Positions 26,595 to 34,260 are shown, counted from the first letter of the stretch. The stretch is 64,000 nt of DNA from an uncultured Alphaproteobacteria bacterium (GCA_910585375.1 CAJUCZ010000007.1:9846-73845), one strand, 5' to 3'. Numbers and translations are program-made. Notes: a model not told the origin generated them from the letters alone.

Positions 26595-27839
26595 ATGAAA
26601 AAATTTCTGGTTTTGGCCGCCTGCCTTTATCTGGGCGGATGCGCTTCTTTCGGCAAGGGCGTGGCTGAAGCGTTTATTGAGAACAACCAGCAGGAAGATA
26701 CCCGGCAATGCGAGATTCTGGGCAGCAAATTCAAGGGTATTGAAGCGGCTTTTCAAAACAAAAATACCGTTAAAATCCTGATGATTCACGGCGTGGGCGC
26801 GCATATGCCGGGGTATTCCACCCGAATCAGGGAAAATCTGGCAGAAGATTTGGGGTTGAATGTTTTTTCACGACGGGAAAAAAATTTGCAGTTGATTAAT
26901 CCGGCAGATGGGAAAACACCGGTCGGGAACCTGCTGGTAACCAGAATGCAGAATGAAGACGGCAGCAAGAATCTTGAATTTTACGAACTGACCTGGTCTG
27001 AAATTACCAATCAGGGCAAGAAAATCCTTAATTATGACGTTTCGGGAAAATATCAGCACAAACGCGCGGCTTTTAACAATACGATGAAGGCTTTTCTTGA
27101 TGATACGGTCCCTGATCCGATGATTTATCTGCTGGATGACGAGCAACTGATTTTGAGCGCTACCAAGCAGGCAACCTGTTTTATGATGAGCCGGAACTGG
27201 GAAGACTTGCCGGACAAATATTCCGGCGTTTGCAAGGTTTCATCTTATCAGCAGATTAAAGACATGAACAAAGCCAATATTATTTTCATCACGCATAGCT
27301 TGGGCAGCCGGATTTTGATGGACAGTATTGTCGACATTGTGCAGGAAGTCGGCGCCATTGACGGGAAGTCCAATCCGACGGCGCAAAAAATTATTGAAGG
27401 ATTACGGCAAAAAGAACTGACCGTTTTTATGCTGGCAAACCAACTGCCGTTATTGCAAATCGGGCGCAAACAGCCGGAAGTTCACAACCAAATTCCGCAA
27501 TATTGTTCGCCTAAAGGCAAAAATTATGACAAAAGAGTTTTCTCCAAAGTCAATATTATTGCTTTTTCCGATCCCAACGATTTGCTGAGTTATGACGTGG
27601 AGCAAAGTTTTGTTGACGATTATATGGATTCAAGAATGTGTCCGTCGCTGACAAACGTTTCTTTGAACGTGGCCGAAGTTATTTCCGCTTTCGGGGTCGG
27701 GGTTGTGAATCCGGTAACGGCGCACACCGAATATGATAATGACAGCAGGGTGATAAAGCTGATTTCCCACGGCGTGGAAAATTTTCAAAATGACAAAGAC
27801 TTCTGCAAAAAATGCAAGTTCATTAAGCTGGCGGATTAA
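26595..27839 (+). CDS. lipase-like alpha/beta-hydrolase lipoprotein
   Basis: 414 residues. Lipobox YLGGC with Cys16. An early oxyanion-type HGVG (ILMIHGVGAHMPG) and a nucleophile elbow THSLGS (near 232-237) point to a serine hydrolase; THSLGS lacks the first Gly of GxSxG. Candidate acid AFSDPND and candidate histidines near the end (AHTEYDND, SHGVENF). Probably an outer-membrane or periplasmic esterase. Its substrate is unknown. Single gene with AGGAA ribosome site. Confidence 0.75.
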   Translation: MKKFLVLAACLYLGGCASFGKGVAEAFIENNQQEDTRQCEILGSKFKGIEAAFQNKNTVKILMIHGVGAHMPGYSTRIRENLAEDLGLNVFSRREKNLQLINPADGKTPVGNLLVTRMQNEDGSKNLEFYELTWSEITNQGKKILNYDVSGKYQHKRAAFNNTMKAFLDDTVPDPMIYLLDDEQLILSATKQATCFMMSRNWEDLPDKYSGVCKVSSYQQIKDMNKANIIFITHSLGSRILMDSIVDIVQEVGAIDGKSNPTAQKIIEGLRQKELTVFMLANQLPLLQIGRKQPEVHNQIPQYCSPKGKNYDKRVFSKVNIIAFSDPNDLLSYDVEQSFVDDYMDSRMCPSLTNVSLNVAEVISAFGVGVVNPVTAHTEYDNDSRVIKLISHGVENFQNDKDFCKKCKFIKLAD

Positions 27840-27917
27840 TTGTCGTTTTGATTTTGCATTTACAACTTCTTGTTAATATGTTAGCATAAGAAATGTTTAA
27901 TATATTTGAGGTTGCAA

Positions 27918-28577
27918 ATGCGTATTTTTAGCCGTGACATTAATCTGAAAAAAGCAGCCGTGTATGCGGCGGTGGCAGCGGTCAGCCTGTTTGGCAAGGC
28001 CAATGCCCAGACGGCAGGAGTCCAAAACGGAAAGACCGAATATAAATACATGAAAGAGTTTGCCGCCTTTGTTGTCCGACTGGAAGACGAAGGCAAGACA
28101 GAATTGGTGAAAAATATTAAAGACAATATTGTTGAATATTATCGTCATTTTGAACAAAAAATGGAAGAAGACCAGAAAAAATCTTCATTGCAAGCCACTG
28201 AAGGAAAATTCAGCATAAACGATCTGACCCCCAAAGGTGTTGAGCTGTATCAGGCCTTGCTGGCGGCGAAAGAGCTGAAAAGCGAAGTCAGCGGGAGAAA
28301 AACTCCGATGAGCCGGAGTAAAAATCAAATGGATGTTGCCATGGCAATGCTGAAAATCAAAAATGCCGAGCCGGAATTGCATCAGCAAATAATTCAGCAG
28401 GCTTTCGGCGGCGTCCGGTATGATGAAAAAGATGGTACCGTCAGCCTTAAAGGCACGGACGGCGTGGAATATTACAAGCAGACCAGAGTCAAAGGGCAGA
28501 AAGCATTGCCTGATGATGTTTTGTTTAAGGCTCATCGTTCTCTTGCGCGTAAGATTAATCGATTTCCTTATCTCTGA
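27918..28577 (+). CDS. secreted helical protein of unknown function
   Basis: 219 residues from ATG 27918 (TGAGG site). Signal peptide about 1-27 ending GKANAQ. The mature protein is Lys/Glu rich and helical (EYYRHFEQKMEEDQKK). Not recognised. It is the last gene before a 1-kb gene-free repeat block. Confidence 0.7.
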   Translation: MRIFSRDINLKKAAVYAAVAAVSLFGKANAQTAGVQNGKTEYKYMKEFAAFVVRLEDEGKTELVKNIKDNIVEYYRHFEQKMEEDQKKSSLQATEGKFSINDLTPKGVELYQALLAAKELKSEVSGRKTPMSRSKNQMDVAMAMLKIKNAEPELHQQIIQQAFGGVRYDEKDGTVSLKGTDGVEYYKQTRVKGQKALPDDVLFKAHRSLARKINRFPYL

Positions 28578-28599
28578 AATTCACTTTTTAATTTTTTCA

Positions 28600-28865
28600 T
28601 TTTCTCATCAAGGGATGTTTAGTCCTCTCCCTCTCCTTTCCTTCTCTTATCTCCCCGTTTGTTCTTTGATCTTTCTCCGCCCCTGTTTATTTTCCGCTTC
28701 CCGTCCCGTTCCCTTTTCTCACTCCGTTTTTTCCTCTCTTTCCACACTCCCCGCTACCTTCTTTTCCTTTTCTCTCCCGCCCCCTTGTCCCTTTTGTTCT
28801 CCGCTCTCTTTACTCCTCTCTTTTTTCGTTGTTTTTCTTTTTTTATTTTCTGGTTTTGTTTTCTT
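28600..28865. repeat. motif plus polypyrimidine tract
   Basis: The 35-base motif at 28600-28634 (TTTTCTCATCA ... ATGTTTAGTCCTCTCC) recurs at 63931-63965. Here it runs into about 230 bases made almost entirely of C and T; at the other copy it runs into a perfect 10-bp C/T tandem repeat. The tract looks like an old, mutated expansion of such a repeat. The open frames through it are compositional artefacts. Confidence 0.7.
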
Positions 28866-28891
28866 CATAGAGTTGTTTATTTTTTATTGTT

Positions 28892-28918
28892 ACTTTTTGA
28901 CTGCCAAAAAGTAACCAA
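28892..28918. repeat. perfect hairpin
   Basis: GTTACTTTTTG pairs with CAAAAAGTAAC across a five-base loop. It is a common type of short palindrome in bacterial repeats and may act as a weak terminator. Confidence 0.6.
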
Positions 28919-28940
28919 AAAGGCAGCCCTACGCTCATTT

Positions 28941-29194
28941 GCTAAGGTTTCAGAGCAAAATTAATCTCGCTACGCTCTCTACCATTGTGCTTCACTTTCG
29001 GTTTTTGCTCCAAAACCTAAGCCATTCGCAAAGGGCACCCAAACCATGCCGGATGTGAGGATGTGCTTTAGGGAAAGAATAAATGGCAAAAATCAAGCCC
29101 AACCTCATTTTCTAAGCTTTCAGCCCAAAGTTAAAGTCGCTACGCTCCATTGCCCAGTGCTTCACTATTATCTCTTTGGGCCAAAAGCTAAGAA
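28941..29194. repeat. two related long-armed hairpins with compensating changes
   Basis: Unit 1 pairs 28941-28960 with 29003-29022, and unit 2 pairs 29110-29130 with 29174-29194. Both have ~20-base arms, three mismatches at the same places, and loops sharing TCGCTACGCTC and GTGCTTCACT. Arm sequences differ between units (GAGCAAAA/TTTTGCTC against GCCCAAAG/CTTTGGGC) while pairing is kept. Confidence 0.6.
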
Positions 29195-29417
29195 ATCATT
29201 CGGTAATCGGGCGGGTCAACTTAGGCATCTAGGCTCGCTGCGATTGCTAACGCTTTCCTTGCTTGCCAAGATGTTCCAAAGAGTTTGCAGACAAAAACAA
29301 CCGGAGCAGCGGTTGTTTTTGCTTAGCGCTTCCCCTGCCCCCTCTTATCCAAGAGGGGGTGACAGTGCTTCTCTTTTAACTATTCGCAAAGGGCACCCAA
29401 GCCGTTCCGGATGAGGG
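29024..29417. repeat. direct repeat of ~35 bp
   Basis: ATTCGCAAAGGGCACCCAA followed by a diverging CC-T-CCGGATG segment occurs at 29024-29059 and again at 29382-29417. Between them lie a terminator-like hairpin AACAACC/GGTTGTT (about 29292-29323) and a CCCCCTCT/AAGAGGGGG hairpin. Confidence 0.6.
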
Positions 29418-29436
29418 AGAGGGGCTGCAAGGCACT

Positions 29437-29518
29437 GTCATTCTGAACGGAGTGAAGAATCCAGTTGGTTAATAAAGCTATATGATTTGACTGGATCCTT
29501 CGCTTCGCTCAGGATGAC
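29437..29518. repeat. REP-like imperfect inverted repeat
   Basis: 29-base arms (29437-29465 with 29490-29518), 24 of 29 positions complementary, the rest transitions. The GTCATTCTGA...GAAGAATCC type of sequence is a widespread bacterial interspersed repeat. Confidence 0.65.
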
Positions 29519-29615
29519 CGGTACGACCGGCGACGCACGTTTTATGCGGTGCTTCAGAGGCCGCGTTGCTATGGCGGGAAGTAGGACAAAGTTTCTGCTT
29601 TGAACAGAGAGAAAG

Positions 29616-29646
29616 AAAAAAGCGGGAGTCTTCTCCCGCTTTTTTA
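29616..29646. terminator. bidirectional terminator
   Basis: AGCGGGAG-TCTT-CTCCCGCT flanked by A5 and T6; ends the 29648 gene on the minus strand. Confidence 0.85.
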
Positions 29647-29647
29647 T

Positions 29648-29989
29648 TTAACCCTCTATCTTTTCCTCCAAAGCTTCAAAGCTGTCGTCAGGGGCTTCAT
29701 TGAATTCTTCAAGTTCGGTGTTATCCAATTCATTCGGATCCGGCGCAACCAAGCGCAGTTCTATTCTTCTGTTATAATATTTCAACATCTTTTTAAGCAC
29801 GTTTAATTTCAAAACGCCGCGCCCGAGTTCGATATCATCAAGTTCCCGTTCCGTTATTTTCAGTTTTTTACACACCTGCCATACGCGAAGCTGCCGTTCA
29901 TGGCGTTCAAAGAACAAAGCAAAGCCCAATGTTTTGTTGAAATTTCTTAAATGGTCTTGCGCCGTGGTATGATAATAAAATTTTCCCAT
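29648..29989 (-). CDS. putative HTH protein, 113 aa
   Basis: An XRE-like helix-turn-helix is likely at about 20-75 (ERQLRVWQVCKKLKITEREL ... LKLNVLKKMLKYY), followed by an acidic tail (DPNELDNTELEEFNEAPDD). Probably a small DNA-binding regulator; the HTH assignment is by eye only. It begins ATG 29989 after AAAAGAA. Confidence 0.6.
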   Translation of the reverse strand: MGKFYYHTTAQDHLRNFNKTLGFALFFERHERQLRVWQVCKKLKITERELDDIELGRGVLKLNVLKKMLKYYNRRIELRLVAPDPNELDNTELEEFNEAPDDSFEALEEKIEG

Positions 29990-30014
29990 TTCTTTTTAGC
30001 TCCATTATTTTGTT

Positions 30015-30171
30015 AAAACAAAACCACCTTAGAAACTAAGGTGGCGGAGCCGAAAAACTGTTTAGGTACAGTTACACTTATTCGTCGTGCAAGCACGCTT
30101 ATATCATGTACTCCGCCAAATGCGGATAACCTAAAGATGTTTTCGACACCACAGTCCGCCTCCGGACTGCG
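30015..30171 (-). ncRNA. structured RNA A, homologous to RNA at 33919-34131
   Basis: Bounded in minus sense by a promoter (TTGCAA 30205-30200, 17 bases, AATATA 30182-30177) and an intrinsic terminator (CCACCTTAG-TTT-CTAAGGTGG, then a T-rich run, 30015-30044). Elements: 5' hairpin CAGTCC/GGACTG (30152-30169); long-range stem GTCGAAAAC (30139-30147) with GTTTTTCGGC (30049-30058); TTTAGGT (30129-30135) with ACCTAAA (30061-30067); inner TCCGC/GCGGA and GTACA/TGTAC; and unpaired GACGAATAAG. No open frame. I could not match it to tmRNA, 4.5S RNA or RNase P RNA; a 6S-like RNA is possible. Confidence 0.65.
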
Positions 30172-30232
30172 GGATTTATATTAAACGAATCTGTGACTTT
30201 TGCAAGCGGATTTTAGGCATTCACGACAACAA

Positions 30233-30264
30233 AAAAAGGAGGCGGGGTGAGCCGTCTCCTTTTC
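30233..30264 (-). terminator. terminator of dnaK
   Basis: In minus sense AAAAGGAGACGGC pairs with GCCGCCTCCTTTT, followed by T7. Confidence 0.8.
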
Positions 30265-30284
30265 TTTGTGAAGAAAGGACAGGT

Positions 30285-32207
30285 TTATTTTACTTCTTCA
30301 AAGTCAGCGTCTACGACTTTTTCATCGCCGTTGCCGCTTTGTGTCTGGTCAGCGCCTGCGCCCATATCCGGACCGGCGGCGCCGGCTGCCTGTGAAGCCT
30401 CGGCCTGTTGTTTATACATTGCTTCACCCAATTTCAGGGAAGCCTGCATCAGAGCTTCGGTCTTTTCTTTGATAGAAGTCAGGTCTTCTGTTTCCAGAGC
30501 TGATTTCAGGGCGTTTACAGCTTCTTCAATCTGAGATTTTTCATTGGCACTGACTTTATCGCCATGTTCTTTTAAGGTTTTCTCAGTAGAATGAACCAAA
30601 GATTCACCCTGATTTTTGGCTTCAACCAATTCTTTTTTGCGTTTATCGGCATCGGCATTGGCTTCAGCGTCTTTGACCATTTTTTCAATATCGGCATCAG
30701 ACAAGCCGCCGCTGGCCTGAATGCGGATGGCCTGCTCTTTGTTGGTTGCCTTATCTTTGGCCGAAACGTTTACAATACCGTTGGCGTCAATATCAAAGGT
30801 AACCTCAATCTGCGGCATACCGCGCGGTGCCGGCGGAATACCTACCAAATCAAACTGGCCGAGCAGCTTGTTGTCGGCTGCCATTTCGCGTTCGCCCTGG
30901 AAGACGCGGATGGTTACAGCCGTCTGACCGTCTTCGGCGGTTGAGAATACCTGACTCTTGCGGGTCGGAATGGTCGTATTGCGGTCAATCAGGCGTGTGA
31001 AGACGCCGCCAAGGGTTTCAATACCCAAAGACAACGGAGTGACGTCAAGCAACAAAACGTCTTTGACATCGCCCATCAAGACACCGCCCTGAATAGCGGC
31101 ACCGACGGCAACGACCTCATCCGGATTAACGCCTTTATGCGGTTCTTTGCCGAAGATTTCTTTTACTTTTTCCTGAACTTTCGGCATACGGGTCATACCG
31201 CCGACCAAAATAACTTCGCTGATGTCACTCGGTTTCAAGCCGGCATCTGCCAGAGCCTTTTTGCAGGGTTCAACCGTACGGTCAATCAGATCATCGACCA
31301 AAGATTCCAGTTTGGCACGGGTCAGCTTGATGTTCAGATGTTTCGGACCGGTAGCGTCTGCAGTAATAAACGGCAGGTTAACTTCGGTCTGGGTTGTGGA
31401 AGACAGCTCAATCTTGGCTTTTTCAGCAGCTTCTTTCAGACGTTGCAGAGCCAGACGGTCATTTTTCAAGTCAATGCCGGACTCTTTTTTGAATTCTTCG
31501 GCCAGATAGTTCACTAATCTCTGGTCAAAATCTTCACCGCCGAGGAAAGTATCGCCGTTGGTGGATTTTACTTCAAATACGCCGTCGCCGATTTCCAGAA
31601 TTGAGATATCGAACGTACCGCCGCCGAGGTCATAAACGGCAATGGTGCCGGAAGTCTTTTTATCCAGACCATAAGCCAAAGCGGCAGCCGTCGGCTCGTT
31701 GATGATACGCAGCACGTCAAGGCCGGCAATTTTACCGGCGTCTTTGGTGGCCTGACGCTGAGAGTCATTAAAATATGCCGGAACGGTAATAACGGCTTTT
31801 TCAATTTTTTCACCCAGATAGCTTTCGGCATATTCTTTAATCTTTTGCAAAACGATTGCCGAAATCTGAGACGGAGCGTATTTCTGGCCTTTGACCTCTA
31901 CCCAGGCATCGCCGTTGTCGCCGGGGATAATCTTGAACGGAACAAGACCTTTATCCTTGCTGACCTCGGCGGAATCATAGCGGCGGCCGATCAGACGTTT
32001 GATGGCGAACAGGGTGTTTTCCGGATTGGTCACGGCCTGTCTTTTGGCCGGAAAGCCGACCAGACGCTCATTGTCGGTAAAAGCGACCATAGACGGCGTG
32101 GTTCTGGCGCCTTCAGAGTTCTCCAAGACTTTGGCCTCTCCGCCTTCCATAACGGCAAAGCAGGAGTTGGTGGTTCCCAAGTCAATACCTAATACTTTAT
32201 TGCTCAT
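30285..32207 (-). CDS. dnaK: molecular chaperone DnaK (Hsp70)
   Basis: 640 residues, full length. ATPase domain with GIDLGTTNSC (7-16), the EPTAAALAYG and DLGGGTFD signatures, substrate-binding domain and the Gly/Ala-rich tail ending in the DADFEEVK-type tail. ATP-dependent folding chaperone, partner of DnaJ and GrpE. dnaJ is not adjacent: the gene is flanked by structured RNA A downstream and effector locus B upstream. Heat-shock promoter at 32258-32289 and terminator at 30233-30264. GAAGGAC ribosome site. Confidence 0.99.
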   Translation of the reverse strand: MSNKVLGIDLGTTNSCFAVMEGGEAKVLENSEGARTTPSMVAFTDNERLVGFPAKRQAVTNPENTLFAIKRLIGRRYDSAEVSKDKGLVPFKIIPGDNGDAWVEVKGQKYAPSQISAIVLQKIKEYAESYLGEKIEKAVITVPAYFNDSQRQATKDAGKIAGLDVLRIINEPTAAALAYGLDKKTSGTIAVYDLGGGTFDISILEIGDGVFEVKSTNGDTFLGGEDFDQRLVNYLAEEFKKESGIDLKNDRLALQRLKEAAEKAKIELSSTTQTEVNLPFITADATGPKHLNIKLTRAKLESLVDDLIDRTVEPCKKALADAGLKPSDISEVILVGGMTRMPKVQEKVKEIFGKEPHKGVNPDEVVAVGAAIQGGVLMGDVKDVLLLDVTPLSLGIETLGGVFTRLIDRNTTIPTRKSQVFSTAEDGQTAVTIRVFQGEREMAADNKLLGQFDLVGIPPAPRGMPQIEVTFDIDANGIVNVSAKDKATNKEQAIRIQASGGLSDADIEKMVKDAEANADADKRKKELVEAKNQGESLVHSTEKTLKEHGDKVSANEKSQIEEAVNALKSALETEDLTSIKEKTEALMQASLKLGEAMYKQQAEASQAAGAAGPDMGAGADQTQSGNGDEKVVDADFEEVK

Positions 32208-32257
32208 AATTTTGTCCTTCTTTCACATTAATCAATGATAACCTCATTTGTTATACT

Positions 32258-32289
32258 CATATATAGGTAAGCAAAATTGCGGATGCAAG
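32258..32289 (-). promoter_or_regulatory. sigma32 (RpoH) promoter of dnaK
   Basis: In minus sense CTTG (32289-32286), 18 bases, CCTATATATG (32267-32258). This fits the alphaproteobacterial heat-shock consensus CTTG-N16-18-CYTATNTNNG exactly. It begins only ~20 bases from the left end of the locus B repeat. Confidence 0.85.
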
Positions 32290-32355
32290 TTTTGGAAAGA
32301 TTTTTTTGCTTTTTTTGAAAAAAATTTGCATTTTGCGGTTTGCGGGCTTGCGTTA

Positions 32356-32384
32356 TTGAATATTATTCTTTATTTGAATATATA
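32356..32384 (+). promoter_or_regulatory. promoter of locus B
   Basis: TTGAAT (32356-32361), 17 bases, TATATA (32379-32384); same as in locus A. Confidence 0.6.
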
Positions 32385-32459
32385 GGGAATTTAGTTTGAC
32401 CGTTTCCGGCGGAAAATAAATTTCCTGTTATGTATTAATTTTATAAACGGAGAAGAAAA

Positions 32460-33428
32460 ATGTTTGATAACAGCAATTCCAACAACGGGCAGCGGCGATT
32501 GCGCTTCAATTTCGGGAAGAAGTTTAAGTGCAAGCCTTATAATCACGAACTTTCGGAACAAGAAAACATGATGAATTTGATTAATGACTATCGCCAATGG
32601 CAGCAAGACAATCCGCAGCCGGATTGTTCCAATATGTCAACGCGCGAAGTTTTGGAAGCCATTGTAAGCGACTTTCGGGCGCAGCAACGGGAAGAGGAAG
32701 AAGCGAAAAAAGCCGCGCAAATGCAAGCACCGTATGGTTCGGCACAAACATCTTATGTGCCGGCCGGTCAGGCAACTTACGGCGCAACGGAACAAATCGG
32801 CGCGGCACATCAAGACATCAACGGACCGCAAGAAAGCGGCTGGCAAAATATCGTCCGCAATGCCGATTATATGTCAACGGCGGCAAGGCAAGGATTATCC
32901 TATGGCTGGTCTGATGAGCTTGAGGGTGTGATTGGCGGGGTTGGATATGCCGTAGGCAGTCTTGTTCCAAGTTGGAATAAGAACAACGAAAGTATGTCTG
33001 AAGCATTTAAGCGGGGATATATAACCCACAGAGATGAAGAAAGGCAAAAACTTGAGGAAGCTCGTCAAAATGCACCTTTTTTGACGACTGTTTCCGAGGC
33101 TGCAGGCGCAATCGCTTCGCCGATTGGAGCGGCTAAGCTTCCTAATGCTCCATATATAAATGCCATAAAAAAAACACCATTGAAAAAAGCTACGTCTTAT
33201 GGTAGTTTTTATGGTACAGGAACAGCCGAAAACGGAAATACCGTTGGAGAAACATTGGGAAACTATGCCGAGAACGTGGGACTTGGGGCTGTTGGAGGAA
33301 GCATAGGGAATTGGGTTGGCGGCCAATTTTTTGGACGCGCCAATTTTCCTCCATTGCGTAATGTTTATGAGCAAATTACTGGAACAACTATCAATAAAGG
33401 GTATAACGTTGTTAAAGATAAAAAATAA
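32460..33428 (+). CDS. effector-like protein with variable C-terminus (locus B)
   Basis: 322 residues. Residues 1-96 are almost identical to the locus A protein; the Gln/Pro linker differs and is shorter. The central block from DYMSTAARQG to GETLGNYAEN is again near-identical (DNA too), and the last ~50 residues diverge (VGLGAVGGSIGNWVGGQFFGR) while keeping the pattern FGR-x-x-FP-x-x-R ... EQ. The tail has GxxxG-type glycine spacing, suggesting a membrane-active or helix-packing segment. No signal peptide. Start ATG 32460 with GGAGAAG. Function inferred only from arrangement. Confidence 0.8.
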   Translation: MFDNSNSNNGQRRLRFNFGKKFKCKPYNHELSEQENMMNLINDYRQWQQDNPQPDCSNMSTREVLEAIVSDFRAQQREEEEAKKAAQMQAPYGSAQTSYVPAGQATYGATEQIGAAHQDINGPQESGWQNIVRNADYMSTAARQGLSYGWSDELEGVIGGVGYAVGSLVPSWNKNNESMSEAFKRGYITHRDEERQKLEEARQNAPFLTTVSEAAGAIASPIGAAKLPNAPYINAIKKTPLKKATSYGSFYGTGTAENGNTVGETLGNYAENVGLGAVGGSIGNWVGGQFFGRANFPPLRNVYEQITGTTINKGYNVVKDKK

Positions 33429-33759
33429 TTTCAAAGAAAAAAAGAGTAATAAGAAAGAAATATTAATTGGGAGGATAAAAGATATTATTATCATTTTATC
33501 ATCATTGGTTTTGCTTTATGCCTTAATTATAGTTCTAATACTGCATAAACTTGTAGCTATAAATTTTCTTATGATAGTATTTGACTTACTTCTTATGGTG
33601 GGTTTTATTATTCAATATAATTTTTTTAATTTTCCTCGTGACCCAAGAAATGATATTTATCTTTTTTATGTAAACATAGCTTTAGTTTTTCTGTCTCTTA
33701 TTATTTGTGTTCAACATTGGGAGATTGTTAAGCTAATCTTACAGCGTTATTTGGGGTAA
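33409..33759 (+). CDS. small three-helix membrane protein, immunity-like partner (locus B)
   Basis: Homologue of 6845-7162 with FNFPRDPRN and the same HWEIVKLILQRYLG end. Where locus A has its ATG (before D-N-K), locus B has AAG, so there is no in-frame ATG near the expected start. The best candidate is TTG at 33409 (AAGGG upstream), which would overlap the effector gene by 20 bases and add a basic N-terminus (KIKNNFKEKKSNKKE). A start after GGGAGG near 33476 at an ATT is another option. The frame is intact, so it is either expressed from a weak start or newly silenced. Confidence 0.6.
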   Translation: MLKIKNNFKEKKSNKKEILIGRIKDIIIILSSLVLLYALIIVLILHKLVAINFLMIVFDLLLMVGFIIQYNFFNFPRDPRNDIYLFYVNIALVFLSLIICVQHWEIVKLILQRYLG

Positions 33760-33813
33760 GGAAAATAATACAACCTCTTAAATATCCTAAAAAATGTTGG
33801 TAAGATAAGGCAA

Positions 33814-33843
33814 CTAAAAGGCAAGAATAATCTTGCCTTTTAG
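33814..33843. terminator. hairpin terminator, copy 3 of 3
   Basis: Same 12-bp stem and AATAAT loop as at 6761-6790. It ends locus B. Confidence 0.8.
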
Positions 33844-33887
33844 CTTATAGCAAAACATCTTTTATTAAAAAAAGAAAATAAGATCGC

Positions 33888-33915
33888 TTGATTTTAACTT
33901 TTTTTCTGTTAAACT
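33888..33915 (+). promoter_or_regulatory. promoter of structured RNA B
   Basis: TTGATT (33888-33893), 16 bases, TAAACT (33910-33915), a few bases before the 5' hairpin of the RNA. Confidence 0.6.
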
Positions 33916-33918
33916 AAA

Positions 33919-34131
33919 GGCAGCAGTAAGAGATTGCTGCCAGGGGCGTCGAAAACCTCTAAAAGAATCAGTCTATGCGCATGGACTTTAAAAATAATGC
34001 GCTGGCATCTATATGCCCTGTTACGGGTGGATGTCGGCGAATAAGGCTCAGCCAAATAAGCCGAGCCATCTGATTCTTTATGGTTTTCGAACATCCGCCC
34101 GCCTCTTTAACAAGTTGCGGGTTATTTTTAT
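33919..34131 (+). ncRNA. structured RNA B, homologous to RNA at 30015-30171
   Basis: 5' hairpin GGCAGCA/TGCTGCC (33919-33941); long-range stems TCGAAAACC (33949-33957) with GGTTTTCGA (34082-34090) and AAAGAATCAG (33962-33971) with CTGATTCTTT (34070-34079); inner hairpins GCGCAT/ATGCGC, GGCATC/GATGTC and GGCTC/GAGCC; unpaired GGCGAATAAG; and terminator CCCGC/GCGGG with T-rich tail (34098-34131). Layout and the GTCGAAAAC and CGAATAAG segments match RNA A, while the second stem has a different sequence but is still paired. No reading frame. The remaining 34132-34260 contains a probable pepF terminator. Confidence 0.65.
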
Positions 34132-34260
34132 TGGACTTTAAGTTGTTGAAGTTGGGAAAGAGGGGGAATGGTTACACCTCCTCTTTCTCGTTGAAAAAAG
34201 GCGAAGTCTTACAGAGATAAGCATAAAGGAAGGGGAGAGCCAGCGCCCTCCTCTTTTGTT

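Larger units (their letters stand above)
32308..33850 (+). repeat. large inverted repeat, copy B
   Basis: Inverted counterpart of 6755-8345: shared leader and promoter, shared effector N-terminus and centre, shared partner 3' end and terminator, with diverged linker and diverged effector C-terminus/partner 5' block. Homologous recombination between the copies would invert the ~24 kb between them. Confidence 0.85.

Noticed and set aside
28420..28964. Open frames of 101-164 residues rich in Ser, Phe, Leu and Pro
   Set aside because: They run through the polypyrimidine tract, which has no stops by composition; no start context.
30015..30171. tRNA or tmRNA because GGCGGAG pairs with CTCCGCC followed by ACC
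   Set aside because: No T-loop GTTCGA in the right place, no cloverleaf, no tag reading frame; the pairing is part of a longer structure shared with 33919-34131.
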